Assembly: GCA_950097015.1 (NCBI GenBank)
Contig: CATNEN010000039.1
Location: forward strand, 9,828,001 to 9,892,000
Direction of reading: 5' to 3'
Length of the DNA: 64,000 bases
From: Macrostomum hystrix
Taxonomy: Eukaryota > Platyhelminthes > Macrostomidae
A program made the translations under genes and the position numbers. Of the stretch, positions 1 through 12,190 are shown in pieces. Position 1 is the first letter of the stretch. Each line of letters starts with the position of its first letter. The notes under the pieces are model-generated. The model saw only the letters and a list, made by a program, of their open reading frames with translations. It was not told where the DNA came from and did not search any database.

Positions 1-215
1 CAATTGTCAAACATAGCCGTGTGTCGATGTCGCCGCCTTTGTCCAAGTCCTCCTTGGTCAACAACAGTGCCACCAAGTCCAGCTTGTTCTTCGTAGTGCC
101 AATCTGCTCGCGAAACGCAAGCACAATGGCACAGAAGCAAAAGTTGAAGAAGGACGGCAGCAACCTCAGCGACAGAAGCACCAGCTTAAAACCTTCCAGT
201 GATGATTCTGGCATC
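1..215 (-). CDS. N-terminal fragment of an unidentified membrane-associated protein
   Basis: On the minus strand an ATG at 215-213 opens a frame that stays open to the window edge, about 71 codons. The peptide begins MPESSLEGFKLVLLSLRLLP. It has a hydrophobic stretch at about residues 9-34 (Leu/Phe-rich, ending FCAIVLAF), then a charged segment with KNKLDLVALLL and TKEDLDKGGDID. This could be a signal anchor or first membrane segment. Just upstream of the ATG are two AG acceptor-like sites (…cgcag and …ttacag). I do not recognise the family. The gene would be divergent from the carboxypeptidase gene to its right. The opposite strand is also open here, so coding status is uncertain. Confidence 0.35.
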
Positions 216-299
216 GTTGCTGTAATTCACCCTGCGATTCCACTGGTCTACGTCAGCAGATGTAGCGAGATATGTATAAGAGCTCAATTGAAATGCTAA

Positions 300-848
300 T
301 TTTCAAAGCTACTGGCCGCTATTTTCTTGTTTATTTATTGCATTTCCACCTTAGTTAAGCCACCAACATGCAAGTGATAGGATCCAACATATTAATAAAA
401 TTCATCAATTTAAATCGTTTAAGCATGTTGTCTATGGTTAAACTTGCTAACTGCCAAGTAATTAAGCCATTCGAAACATTACTTGCTCTTAAATCTCAAC
501 TAGCATGCCAAAGTCTGCGTTACCCTATATCATTACACATATAGAGGCTTCTAACTGATTGTTGTCAGTCATTGTTGTGGTATGGGAGTCTGTTCTTGAA
601 AGTGGTATATGACTACTCCAAGTAGTTATTATGAGTATTTACTTGTCTGGCCGAATTTAGATAGTTAGAAATTATTTTGTTTTTCTACGTTTTTATGTTA
701 GACCTCTTAATAGTCGTTTACTACTCAGAGCCATAGAACAGTGCTAATATACCTGTGAGAGTGGTGCCTCATCCCATCCTTGTCGGAGCAATAAGTGTAT
801 CGGTGGCATGTAAGGCGACAACTCTGTACAGTTGCTTGCTTGGCAAGA
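300..848. other. AT-rich spacer, no gene seen
   Basis: This stretch is AT-rich with frequent stops in all frames and no repeat I recognise. It separates the divergent partial gene on the left from a SINE copy. Confidence 0.4.
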
Positions 849-1228
849 GGGGGTCGGTGGCAGAGCGGTTATCGCGTTTGCCTCTCGCACCACGGTCCCT
901 AAGTTCGATTCCACGGCGAGGCCACACTTATTTGGGGGGCAGCCGCAGAGAGAAGGCTTGGGGGCTTGTCGTGAAATTTACGCCCTTGAGGGCCAACCTC
1001 CAAGGCACAGTGAAGTGTACACTGCCTGACGATGAGAAAGTCAGGGCAGATGTACACACCTGTGTGAGCGAGTGCCTGCATACAGAATCTGTGTGTGTGC
1101 GTGTGTGCTCTGGATTCAGCGAAATGGGCAGAATTGCCTCCTCGCTGGCTGCGGGTCTAGTGTCACTAAATGATGTGCCATTGCCCGCAGACCTCCTGCA
1201 ATTATTAATATTATTATTATTATTGCTT
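849..1228 (+). mobile_element. tRNA-derived SINE (family A), full-length copy
   Basis: The head, GGGGGTCGGTGGCAGAGCGG, looks like a tRNA A box, followed by GTTCGATTCC as B box about 55 bp on. This resembles a type II (Leu/Ser-like) tRNA gene. The body carries a shared block (AAATTTACGCCCTTGAGG, GATGAGAAAGTCAGGGCAGA, AATGGGCAGAATTGCCTCC) seen in at least seven other places in the window. The 3' end is a short (ATT)n tail, as expected for a SINE. Length is about 380 bp. The open frames across it are incidental. Confidence 0.85.
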
Positions 1229-1867
1229 GACAAGTAAGATACTTATGAAGCTAAAAACACAACCTGTATTTTAGACGAACAACGTGTTTATTTCGCACGC
1301 CCAGGTGCATCTTAAGGTTGGTTATAAAACGTGCGAACAAATTACATGAGGATTGCAAAGAAAATTAGTTATTTTCTTGGTTATAAAAAAAGAAAGGAAA
1401 ATGTCTGTCAATATGCCTGTGTTGTGCTGCACTTTAAACTACATTAATGTGGCCTCGCCACATAATGAGACTCAACCCTTAAAATAAGCAGCTTAAAAAT
1501 GCCAGGTCAGACCTCTACGCGGAGTATTTTCTGCAGCACAGCAATGCGATGTGTCTCAATTTCTACTTCAGGCGATTATGTAAACACTGCCTTGTAAATA
1601 TAAATTTTACCGCTACTGACTGGAGTACCTGAACTGATAATGATCAAATGTAGAAGAAGTAGCTTGACTCGAGTAGAGAAAATGATAAGCCAGTGAATCG
1701 CCAGCGAGTGAGACCTAAGATACAGAATTAAGGATTCAAGGCACGGACTGTGAAGGCGAATTTCACTGCTGTTTCAAGCCCACGCAAGTTATATAAAAAA
1801 CTAGTCGCAAAATCTTCTCGAAAAGCGCGAGTTTTCGATCCAAAAGCGAAGCGTCGGTTCAGAAGAA
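1229..1867. other. 5' flank of the carboxypeptidase gene
   Basis: This spacer becomes less AT-rich towards the ATG at 1868. No convincing TATA box was found. A 5' UTR probably lies in roughly the last 120 bases. Nothing else is recognisable. Confidence 0.3.
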
Positions 1868-4800
1868 ATGCGCAACGATTTCCTCAAAAACAACCGGCTG
1901 ATTTTAGCCGCCTCAATCGGCGTCGGCCTGCTGATCGCCCTGATCTTCTTCTGGATCGGCTACGCAGCCAGGCCACCGCCTGACACCAGCCGCCTGCAGG
2001 GCCTGGCCGAGCGCTACCTGAGCCTCGGCCGGAGACAGCGCGGCTTCACCGGACAGTCGGTGCGGGCTGCGGCGCGCTCAGACGAGATCCGGCGTCATCT
2101 AACGTCGTTGGCTTCGAAGCCGCACATCGCCGGCACGAGAGGGCACGAGGCCACTGCTGAATACTTCCGTGACATCCTGTCGAGGCTGAATGGTTTTGAG
2201 GTGTTCACCAGAAACTACACCGTGCCTGTCAGCTTGCCGGTTGGTCAGGACAAGTCGCGATTCGTCATTTACTACGAAAATGGAACTACGGTGGAGAGCC
2301 AGACGCAGGAGGAGATGCTGGTGACGCTGAATATGACGGACCAGGTGAGCTTTTACCAGTGGAGTAGCCAGGATTTTTGTCTAGGGGGTCGCGCCTTTTG
2401 GGGGCGCCACTACCACTGAGTGCCACTACCATGGGACGCCACTCCTTGTAATATCAATATGGGGCGCCACATAGTTTCTTCAGCCGATTAGGTGAGCCCC
2501 CCTTGCTCCCTCCCACGGACTACTCAAGTAGATAAGATAGACGAATGTAAAGAAACCACGCACACAGAGTAGGAATCTCTCTTAATTGAAAGTTGAATCT
2601 GTCGACCAATATTTCGACCCTTTCTGGGCCTTCGTCAGGGTCCGTTTATTTGAGAAGCGAAGAGAGCGAAGTTTGAGCGAGACTTTTATAGCGACAAATA
2701 AATGGTATTGAGAGTGGATAGGCTGAGCAGGCACGATGAACAAGTGTACATGCAGCCAACTAAAAAGGTGCTTGAGACTTAAAGGTCTTAGAGTCAAATA
2801 AAAAAATGAATGAAGCATCGCTAACCATCAACCAGGAATGGGTGGGTAGCAAACGATAAAATTTTGCAGCGAACACACAAAGGTCACGGCTGACATGGGC
2901 AGTTCAAACAGGAACGAAGAGTTTTAACTGAATGAAAAGAATGACTGCAACTGGCAGGTTGGGGAAGTCTGAGCGCAGACCTTCCGCGTGCCGAGTCCCT
3001 GAAGCACAGGCAACTCGACCCTGCCGTCTGGGGCCCGACGTTGTCACGACCGACGTTGGGCAGATGATGTATAGGACACAATTGAAGGGCAGAACGACTG
3101 CCTCAGGCAGGTGGGGAAGTCTGAGCACAGACCTTCCGGGCGCCGAGCCCCTGAAGCACAGGCAACTCGACCCTGCAGTCTGCGAAACCAACTGGTCTTG
3201 GCTGACATTTGACAGATGTTGTAGAGCACAATTGAAGGGCAGAAAGACTGCTTCTGGCAGGTGGAAAAGTCTGAGAACAGACCTTCCTGGTGTCGAGCCC
3301 CTGAACCACAGGCAACTCGACCCTGCAGTCTGCGATCCAAACTGGTCATGGCTGACATTGGACAGATGTTGTAGAGCACAATTGAAGGACAGAATGACTG
3401 CTTCTGGCAGGTGGGGAAGTCTGAAGTCTGAAGTCTGAAGGCTTGTATCAGTTTTATAATTTGACTCCAAACATTAAGTTTAAAATTAAAGTAAAACTGA
3501 TTTCTATGGAATCTCCTAATACAATTTCCCATCTCAACACAAAATCAAAGGTAACACCAATTCTGTCCTTCACACCTTCTGGCAACGTTACGGGTCCGGT
3601 TATTTTTGCTAACTATGGCCGCGAACGTGATTTCGAATATCTGAAGCAGCTCAATGTCACTTTGACTGGCGCTATCGCTTTGATGCGCTATGGCGGTGTT
3701 GGACGCGGAAAAAAGCTGGTCAATGCTGCCGCATACGGCTGCATAGGCGGCATTGTGTACTCTGACCCAGCGGATGGTTGGGCGCAACCCGGCAATCTGG
3801 ACGATGTCTATCCGAAATCCTGGTGGCTGCCCCCGACTGGCGTACAGCGGGGAAGTGCGAAGATGCGCCAGGCGGATCCGCAGACGCCGGAATATCCGTC
3901 CCTGCCGTTCGTCTTTCGCGAAGACTTTAAAGATATCAAACGACAGACAGATCCACCTGTGCTCTCTCCGATCCCGGGCTACCCAGTCGGATACGGCGAT
4001 GCGATGAAACTGCTGAGAGTGCTGGGTGGGGCCAACATCAGCTCCTACGTGAATGGCAAGCTGCCGGTTACTTATCGAACTGGTGGCAGTTTTATCTCAG
4101 GCGTGAATTACACCAGACTAACTGTCAACAATTTGATTCACGAGGGTGTCGATGCTGTCAACGTGTTCGCTGAAATGAAAGGCGACCTGGAACCTGACAG
4201 GTAAAAAAATCATTAGAAACTTATTTTTGGTTGTCATATGACAAGTTGCTCAAGATCATAGGAGAATAAAATGTGTTCCTATCGTCTGCAATAAACTAGA
4301 TATCATAACCCGTACACAGGTACGTTCTCCTCGGCAATCATCGCGACGCCTGGGGCGCTGGAGTTGTCGATGCCACTAGCGGCAGCGCAGTGCTGCTGGA
4401 AACGGCTCGAATACTGAGCAGTTTCTACGCCGACGGTTGGCGACCGCGACGGAGCATCTTGCTTTGCAGCTGGGATGTAGAGGAACAGGGAATCACAGGC
4501 AGCTGGGAGTGGGTGGAAGATCGACTGCCTCAAATCAGAGAAGTAAGTGAGCATGTCAGCATATGTGCACCAAGACGTATTCGTCGGTTATTCTTTTCCA
4601 CTAGTGAGTCCAAGACAATAGTGAGCATACTTCTTTCATATTTGTCTCGTTTTACTGCACTTTAGAAAGTGGTGGCCTATGTAAACATTGACATCGCGGT
4701 GCGCGGCAACTATAGTATTCGGCCGAACGCGGATCCACTGCTCCAGGAGGCGGCACTGAAGGCGCTCCGGAATCTGCCAGCCGAAGACGGTGGAACGATG

Positions 4801-5598
4801 TTTGACGAGTTCAAGATGCGATGGCTAGATCAAGGGCACAGCTTAAGTGTTCCGATAGCCTCAAGTGACTATTCAGCCTTCATTCAGACTGCTGGAGTAC
4901 CAATCATTGACGTGAGCTACGTAGCCAACCCACAATACAGCTCGTACTATCCCTTGTACCACTCCATGTACGAGACTCTGCCAGTGATGGAGACGTTCAT
5001 CGATCCGGGCCTGCGGGCCCACAGAGAAGTCGCCATCTGGGGAGTTGAAGTGTTGCGCCTGCTCGCGGAATCCTGGCTGTTGCCATACGATGAGTCAGCC
5101 TTGGTGAAGAACATTAGAAATCGCTATGATAGTGCAACACCGCCCAGCATGTGGGGCTGGCCGCCTAGCGCGGCAAAGTACGCCATGTATGTTAACTCTA
5201 CGTGGCAAGAGTTCGGCACTGTACTCACAGCCCTGGAGGCTGAAAGTGCCGCATTGGCAACCAAAATGCTGCAGCTTCAGGAGCGCATCGATAGAGGTGA
5301 CGAAGATGTGGATCCAATGTCAGTGCGTAGTTTCAACGATCGTCGCATGCGCATGATGCAGGCGCTCACTGATCCAGCCGGCATCCTGCGCGACCCGACG
5401 CTGCGAAATTTAGTGTTCTCCTCTCAGATCGAGGAGACTGTCGTGACTGCGCGATTCCCCGGCATTCAGGACCTGCTGGCTGTGGCTAAAAAGAGTCCGT
5501 CCGATATCGAGAGATGGAAGAAGGTCGCTCAGCATGTTTCGGCTCTGGTGTACCGCATGCACTCGCTTAAGTACCAGTTGCAGGAGAACGGCTTATAG
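1868..5598 (+). CDS. FOLH1-like: Glutamate carboxypeptidase II-like (NAALADase / FOLH1 family) M28 metallopeptidase
   Basis: Four exons join in phase: 1868-2344, 3551-4200, 4320-4542 and 4666-5598. They give 760 aa, against about 750 for human GCPII. Family members are type II membrane, di-zinc exopeptidases that remove C-terminal glutamate from N-acetyl-aspartyl-glutamate or folyl-polyglutamate. A short cytoplasmic N-terminus is followed by a membrane anchor at about residues 10-30. A protease-associated insertion carries SDPADGW. The zinc ligands are all visible: H and D in GNHRDAWGAGVVDATSG, the EE pair in SWDVEEQG (catalytic and ligand), D in VNIDIAVRGNY and H in PLYHSMYET. It should therefore be active. 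A C-terminal helical dimerisation domain follows to the stop. The acceptor at 3551 has a poor pyrimidine tract and was chosen because the phase and protein alignment close there. Intron 1 holds a 151-bp tandem repeat. A candidate poly(A) signal AATAAA lies at 5975. Confidence 0.93.
2895..3440. repeat. Tandem repeat, unit about 151 bp, about 3.5 copies
   Basis: The motif GGGGAAGTCTGAGC recurs near 2960 and 3113 and a variant at 3263, with the block ACAGGCAACTCGACCCTGC in each copy. It lies in intron 1 of the carboxypeptidase gene, just before exon 2. Several frames are open across it only because the unit has few stops. Confidence 0.85.
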
Positions 5599-6267
5599 TG
5601 CGCACGTCTTTTGTTTAACGGCTTTTATACATTCAGTTTGACATGTTTAAGCAGATTCTAAGTTTGTTCATTTTGATTAGAACAGATCGAATTGGTGCTG
5701 GACTAAAGTTAAAAATGATACTCGATTGGATTACTCAAGCTATATGTCTAGTACTCATGTCGTCTACACAGATGATTTCAGGCAGATTTTATATTTGATT
5801 TTGAAACCGAACGTATTATGATCAAGTGTTTTTTATAAGGTCGTCGAATACGTATTCGTGTGATTTTGTACTACTGTTCTGATTCTACTATTTGCTTCGC
5901 ATTATGAAGGATAGCGTCTTGAAACCCATTGTTTATCAACCACAATTTGAATTTATTTTACAATCGACGCCGAAAATAAATTAACGAAAATTAATCAAAG
6001 CAATTCATTTTGATGCGTTATTTCTGTCTTGCCGATTCCATTCAAGTAAATGTACTGATACGCCAACGAGATGTTGAACTACTTCAAACAACAATTCACA
6101 TTGTTATAATAAAACGAAGGACTCCTAAAATTCTCAATGTTCAGCTCATAGAGTATCAGCATCCGTCCAATTAATAGAACGCTAAAAATCACATGCCTTT
6201 ATCTGCCAAGATGCTAAGCCAGCAATGGTTCTCGACTTTTATTTTCTTGCCTTTTCTGATTTTTCGG
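5599..6267. other. 3' region between convergent genes
   Basis: AT-rich sequence between the carboxypeptidase stop and the stop of the minus-strand prohormone gene. It contains AATAAA at 5975, usable by the plus-strand gene. No other feature was seen. Confidence 0.4.
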
Positions 6268-7028
6268 TTAATTTCCAGATCGCTTCATGCCGAACAACGG
6301 GTCGAATCGCTTCATGCCGAACAGCGGGTCGAATCGCTTCATGCCGAACAGCGGGTCGAATCGCTTCATGGCGAACAGCGGGTCGAATCGCTTCATGCCG
6401 AACAGCGGGTCGAATCGCTTCATGCCGAACAGCGGGTCGAATCGCTTCATGCCGAACAGCGGGTCGAATCGCTTCTTGCCGAACAACGGGTCGAATCGCT
6501 TCATGCCGAACAACCGGTCGAATCGCTTCATGCCGAACAGCGGGTCGAATCGCTTCATGCCGAACAGTGGGTCGAATCGCTTCATGCCGAACAGCGGGTC
6601 GAATCGCTTCATGCCGAACAGCGGGTCGAATCGCTTCATGCCGAACAATGGGTCGAATCGCTTCATGCCGAACAGCGGGTCGAATCGCTTCTTGCCGAAC
6701 AACGGGTCGAATCGCTTCATGCCGAACAGCGGGTCGAATCGCTTCATGCCGAACAGCGGGTCGAATCGCTTCATGCCGAAAAGCGGGTCGAATCTTTTAC
6801 TCGACGACAGTGAGTCGGACTTTTTGCCGCCTGTTTGTTGCTGTGTGGAATAAGCAATGAATTAGAGTACATCAGAGCGAATCGATCGCGAGGTTAGCTG
6901 TTAGCTGTCCTTGGTGCAATAGGTCATGAAGTGTCCGCATTCGTTTATAATTAGTTTCGCCATACCTGAGATCCGTAGGCAACCGCCAAGCATGTAGCCA
7001 GCAGTAGCAGTTTAATGTAAGTTGTCAT
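6268..7028 (-). CDS. Neuropeptide prohormone with 19 copies of FDPLFG(M/K)KR
   Basis: Two exons on the minus strand join in phase 0. Exon 1 (7028-6966, 21 aa) starts MTTYIKLLLLATCLAVAYG, a textbook secretory signal peptide with likely cleavage after AYG, and ends at a CAG|gtatgg donor. Exon 2 (6840-6268) follows a ccacacag acceptor. It encodes a 16-residue spacer (QQTGGKKSDSLSSSKR), then 19 tandem nonapeptides F-D-P-L-F-G-M-K-R and a short SGN tail before TAA. Total is 211 aa. KR dibasic sites between units fit prohormone-convertase cleavage, releasing FDPLFGM. Two units end GKKR, which would give amidated FDPLF. One unit is FDRLFGM and one FDPLFAM. Many base differences between units are synonymous in this frame (CTG/TTG/CTT, CCG/CCA, and AAG-CGA to AAA-AGA in the first unit), which argues for selection on the peptide. 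I do not recognise the peptide as a named family. Confidence 0.85.
6283..6790 (-). repeat. 27-bp minisatellite-like array encoding the peptide repeats
   Basis: There are 19 copies of a 27-bp unit, read on the plus strand as GGGTCGAATCGCTTCATGCC plus GAACAGC. All six frames are nearly free of stops, so frame choice rests on the signal-peptide exon, dibasic spacing and synonymous substitutions on the minus strand. Confidence 0.95.
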
Positions 7029-7299
7029 GTCAGCCGTGTCCAAAAATCTGAAAATTAGGAGGCGAAGGATTTGCTTAGTTATCGCTCTGTGGCAGTTTTC
7101 AAATTGACTTCCGGCTTCCTATGAAAGCAAAAAGCCAGCTGCGAATGCCTGCCATTCTGCCTCTTTTAAATAAAGCCTTCGTCCAACTGTCTTCAATGCA
7201 GGTGAAAGTTTGTGCGGCCTAGATCTGGCCCGGATTTGATCGTCTTTCCAATCTAGGATTCTATCTAGTCTCCCCTTCGTTTATCTGCGACATGTAAGC

Positions 7300-7594
7300 T
7301 TGTGCTGTGAATGCTACAAGATCGGGCCAGGAGTGGCTCCTGGTTCTGCCTCCCAGGCCGCGATTGAGCTGGTTGAATGTTCGCCTGCGGGCCAACTTAA
7401 CACAGCTTCACGAGATTGGCAGCTTCGGAGAGAGAGTTGGGCTGCAGTGTCGCCTACGAATTCAGACTCCCAAATTCTGGACACGTCAAACACGGAATCG
7501 ATTTTTAGACGAAGGTCGTGGAATATGTGTTTTCGATGCGTCAGAGTCAAGTGCTGACACAATTTACTGTCTTATGGGCTTCCAGTTTAAGTAG
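7300..7594. other. Ambiguous GC-richer open stretch
   Basis: Three frames are open across about 250 bases: two plus and one minus. The plus frame ending TIYCLMGFQFK at a TAG (7594) looks the most protein-like. It contains LHEIGSFGERVGLQCRLRIQ and could be a terminal exon after an acceptor such as CCTCCCAG at about 7353. I recognise no domain and found no partner exon. Confidence 0.2.
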
Positions 7595-8517
7595 TGTGCT
7601 GACTTGCGTGTGAAAAAAACAAGGATGACTTACTGATGATGGCTGACAGATACGACGCTTTGAATCACTGTGAGAAAATAAGCAATGCTGATTTCACTTT
7701 TTTAAACTCCTTGCTTTAGAAATTTTCGTTTAAAAACTGGAAAAATCTTAATTTTTCCGGATTAGTCTGAAGAATACGAAAAAGCGGAAAGAAACTATTT
7801 CACAGCCGACAGCGGAGGGCAAGCAAAGAAACTAGCAAGCGACAGGCTTAGCTCATTTTATACCTGGAAAGATGAGCAGATCAGCTGCAATCCCCGATTC
7901 AATTTGCGTGAACCAGGCCCAATCGAAAAGCAACACGGACAAGTTGCGACCCTCCGTTGCTTGCTAATGGCGAATTCGGGTCCAATTCCGCCATTTTCCT
8001 GTGTCCGCTGCACTGAAACCGAACTATTTCAGTCTGGGACAGTTATCACTGAAGACAAAGAGCATGTCCGCTCAGCCCCAAGTTACTGCGCTCTGCAGGA
8101 TAAACACGTGCCTCGGTCAGTGGTAAAAATATATTTGCGACCCTTGCCACTACATTTTTTATCCACCTTAAAAGTGAACGAAATTAATCTTTGACGTCAG
8201 CAAGTCTGTTGTTGACAGGCGCATATAGACTTATGGACTGCGTCCTCGTCGACCAGTCATCAGCTACAAAGACTAGTGATTTTGTTAGGGTTGTGGAACT
8301 AACCAAGTTTTTGCGACGCGAGGGTGTTTTAGCCCTGGCTCTTGGTTTTCCTGTGTGGTGCTTTTTGTGAGGCTTTTGTGGGAAGCAGTGTTAGGGTTTT
8401 GCTCTTCGTTGGATTTTTCGCGGCGTTGGTCGTCAAAGCCCTCGAAACTATTAGGCGAGCAACTCAAACCGTTGTCAATCTAAACAATTCTAAAGGGTCT
8501 GTAGCCCTAAGGCTAGC
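7595..8517. other. Spacer, no supported gene
   Basis: AT-rich at first, then a mixed segment at about 7880-8480 with a few open frames under 100 codons on both strands. None carries a recognisable domain, and no consistent splice structure was found. Confidence 0.3.
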
Positions 8518-8902
8518 CCATAATAATAATTTTTGCAGGAGGGCTGCAGACAATTGTACATCATTTGATGACACTAGACATGCAGCCAGCGAGGAGGCAG
8601 TTCTGCACATTTCGCTGACTCCTGAGCACACACGCTCACACTGATACTGTACGCAGGCACTCGCTCACACAGATGTGTACATACATCTGCCCTGACTTTC
8701 TCATCGTCAGGCAGTGTACTGCACTCTCAGTTTGCCTAATTGGAGGTTGACCCTTAAGGGCGTAAATTGCACCACGAGCCCTTAAGCCCTCTCTTCGCGG
8801 CTGCGCCCTAACTGAATATGGCCTCGCCACGGAATCGAGCTCAGGGACCTTATAGTGCGAGAGGCAGACGCGTTAACCGCTCTGCCACTCACCCCCCTAT
8901 TC
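8518..8902 (-). mobile_element. tRNA-derived SINE (family A), minus orientation
   Basis: Reverse copy of the element at 849-1228. It has an (AAT)n tail side at 8520-8530, then GCAGGAGGGCTGC, CTGACTTTCTCATCGTCAGG and GGGCGTAAATTGCACCACGAG. The tRNA-like head is at 8840-8900 (GCGTTAACCGCTCTGCCAC). Confidence 0.85.
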
Positions 8903-11900
8903 CGAACCCATGCATCTCCCATGAATATATCTGACCTTAAAAGAAGCCCCAATCTACTATATGTGGTGGCGGTGTTGTATCAATTTCACCTGTTTTCAGC
9001 GTTGGCTTATTAATTATTACAATATATAATGTCTGCTATTCGAGCTAACGTAGAAAAAATGTTGGATAACAGAATGCTGAGCCGTCGGACAATATTTTTG
9101 TTCTTTCGTTTGTCTTTATAAACTGCAACAGCAAGTCTAATTTTGTCTTCTATGTTGGCTAGCCGGGAGTCAAAATAAATTAATTTAATTAACAACCAAT
9201 AATTTATCGTTCATTTTTTATTGGATAGGAGAAATCAAATATCGATGCTTCTAATTTTCAACTCCACGTAGAACCAAAACCAATTTCATTTTAACTAAAA
9301 CTTCTCTCTTTTATAGCCCACATTGAAATATTTTCCGGAACGTAATTCACTTTGATGAATTGTTATATTAATTGTAGCGCTTTTGCAAGCGACATTTTGT
9401 TAATTTCATGCATGTTTACAGGTACAGTCAGTCGCAGTTTTGCTGAGACTGACAGTTATTCGCGCCGAAGAGTACTATTAATCCCCTAATCCTTCAGTAT
9501 CGACTGTCCATTCCCTCATCCTTCAGTGCCCCCCAACCTTGTGCAGGAGGTGCAAACCTAACCGTTGCGAGGCATGCGCCATCCGACGATTAGTCGACTG
9601 CATGCCTACTGCTACATCAGCCCCCCGGACACTGCTGTTGGGCTCACTCAGGCGCTGAGACACGCCTTCTGACGCTGTAATAATATCAATTTAAGCTAGG
9701 CAGCATTGCATGATGTTGTTTTGTGTTGTTGTTAACGCCATGCGCAATAGTCAAAATTGTGGAAAAAATACAGAGCCAATATAAGTCGACCTGGACAATT
9801 TAAGGATTGTGTGATATGCATCGCAGTACATGCATTTTCGGGAAGAATGATGTTAGTTTTTAAGCTTATACAGAAAGTATTAAGCACCATGTACTTATTG
9901 CAGTTAGCAGGCCAATTAAGAAGCTAATTTTAGTAGTTCTTGAGATTCACTTAAATCGTTATGGAAAAAACAAAGTTGTGCTCAGCAAATCGCAATTGTT
10001 TGGGTCGAGAAAATACTTTAAAACCTAATAGTGCAAAGAACAATTAAAAATTACATCTAACTATAGTAAAATAATATAATTACCAAAAAAGCGTTTATTA
10101 AAAAATTACGCTTACGGATTTGAAAAACATAAAAAGATACCTTTTTTGTTCACAGAAAATAATTAAAAAAATGACAGCCTTTCTTAATAAAGTGCTATTT
10201 GTGTTTATAGATTTTGTTTTGTTGCAAAGAGTGAAAATAGTTTGTTTTAAATAGAAAAAGCCTCACGTTTTCAACCGTCTCAAAATGTGCACTTCGAGCC
10301 GAGTTACCTTGACACTTAAACTTAAACTGCCTTAATAAGCTATCTTCGATGAACGGACAATGAACGAACGAATTGAACTATCGATCGGCCCCTATACCAT
10401 TCGACCCGTAGGGCGTTAAGATGTTCCTCATGGCTAAATTGTGGCTACTTTTTGTAAAGATTTGATAACTGGTCTTTCCCTTTCGCGGCTTTGCTAAAGA
10501 TTTGCTGTTCTGTTCAGCAGTGCCTGTCACTGATCTGCTGAAGTTCGACACCACAATATTGTAACATTTTGTTATTACTTGTGATTTTAGGAATGCTGTC
10601 ATGGTTAGGGCTTTGATTTATGCTCAGGATTTATTGTATTTTGTCAGATATTTTTCTTATTTGTGAGCAAATACTTATTTTGTGATTATTTTTAGACTTC
10701 ATTTAGCTCAGATTAAAATGACTTGACAGTGGCCTTCGACACTTTTAAGTGTATGAAATAATTTTGCTATATTTTTTAGTTTAATATTTTTGCTAAGCTT
10801 CTCTTACCCCAACATACATGCAATTTTATCTCACCTTAATTTTAACCTATCAATTCAGTCCTTTGGAGCCTTAATAAACCTAAGCTCTGCAGTGAGGCTT
10901 GAGTAAAATGAGTTTTTAGCAGTCAAGAGGGCAAAAGTACATGTAAATTTTCTTCCAATTTCAATATGAACTAACGAGTAGGCCTATATACTCATATAGG
11001 CCCCTAGCCTTCAGAAAACTGTCATTGGAAACTGTTGGTGAAACTGTCAGCGCAAGTTATACTTTAACTTGTCAACTTTCTCATGTAATAACAATTGTCG
11101 TGACAATTGTCGTGACAATTCCATTAATTAAAATGATTAATAAATGAGAAAATAGTAGCAGAAAAAATGTTTTTGAAATAACTTCACAAGGAAAATGTAG
11201 AAAAAATATTTATATAAATTTGTATACTAGTCATGTACACAACACTATACACAGCCAAGAAATGTAAGCCATAGCCACTGGTGTATGCTATAGAACTCAA
11301 GTGTACGCTGGAAAATTCTAGTGTACACCCCTCCTACAATATGCCACAGAACTAGAATTTTGTGTAGCTGTGTAGATAGTCTTTTTGTGTAGCTGTGGGA
11401 TCCAGTGATAGACTACAAAAGAATTTTGGGCACATTGCAGCAGGCCCATATCCCAATCAATTAGCATTACTTAAGCTTGTGTTGCTCATCAGTGGAGTCT
11501 AGATAGAGGCACATGCCGCACATTAGTTGAGAAATGATTAGGAAATAGCTTTAAAGGTTTTTAGGAGCCTAGGAGGGTCTCTTTATCTTGACTGCATGTG
11601 GTTCTACTGAAAATGTAAATCATGTCTGTGTTAAGGGTCAGAGGGGATCCCAAAGACTCTGGATCCAACTTGGATCCTAATCTTGACCAATCCTAAAAAT
11701 CTTGATCCCTTCCAACTCCTAGTCTATGTTGTATTGCACTTTGTTGGCAGTAAGTTTGGCATGCTTATTGTTATTGACTTTCATTATAGGATCAAATATG
11801 ACCCTGAGTAGCTTGGGATAAGAGCAATACATGACCAGTGATTCATTAATGAGGTGCTGTAGATAGGCACAATACTCATGAGTTGTGGTAAAACTAGTTG

Positions 11901-12190
11901 CAATGAATTTTCTAGGAGATGGAGATTTAACATGTAGGTACTCCCAGAGGCTATCAAGGTATGGCTAGATAAGGCCCAGAAGAAGCTGCACAACCAGGTC
12001 ATGAGCACCATTAAGGTGGCAAAAACTAGCAATCTAAGTAGCAGATTGGTGTGGAAGATCTTTCTACAGTGCTTTAGATCAGAAATTTTGTTCAACACTT
12101 TGTGAAGATAAATGGCTACATCCATGGTGCACTCAATTAGCAGGTTTGCAAATATTAAAACCAGAGCAGATAAAATCAATGATTGCCAAT
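8903..12190. other. Long AT-rich spacer without a supported gene
   Basis: Mostly AT-rich with dense stops. A slightly GC-richer patch at about 9430-9680 has no open frame of note. A short tandem CAATTGTCGTGACAATTGTC lies near 11093. No RNA gene was recognised. Confidence 0.4.

Noticed and set aside
755-1237. Plus-strand frame of 160 codons
   Set aside because: It coincides with a SINE copy; the same sequence is broken in other copies.
2389-2475. GGCGCCAC-containing repeats after exon 1 of the carboxypeptidase gene
   Set aside because: Only three short imperfect copies in an intron; too little to call an element.
2904-3532. Overlapping frames on both strands near the carboxypeptidase gene
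   Set aside because: They run through the 151-bp tandem repeat in intron 1 and duplicate the same peptide by repetition.
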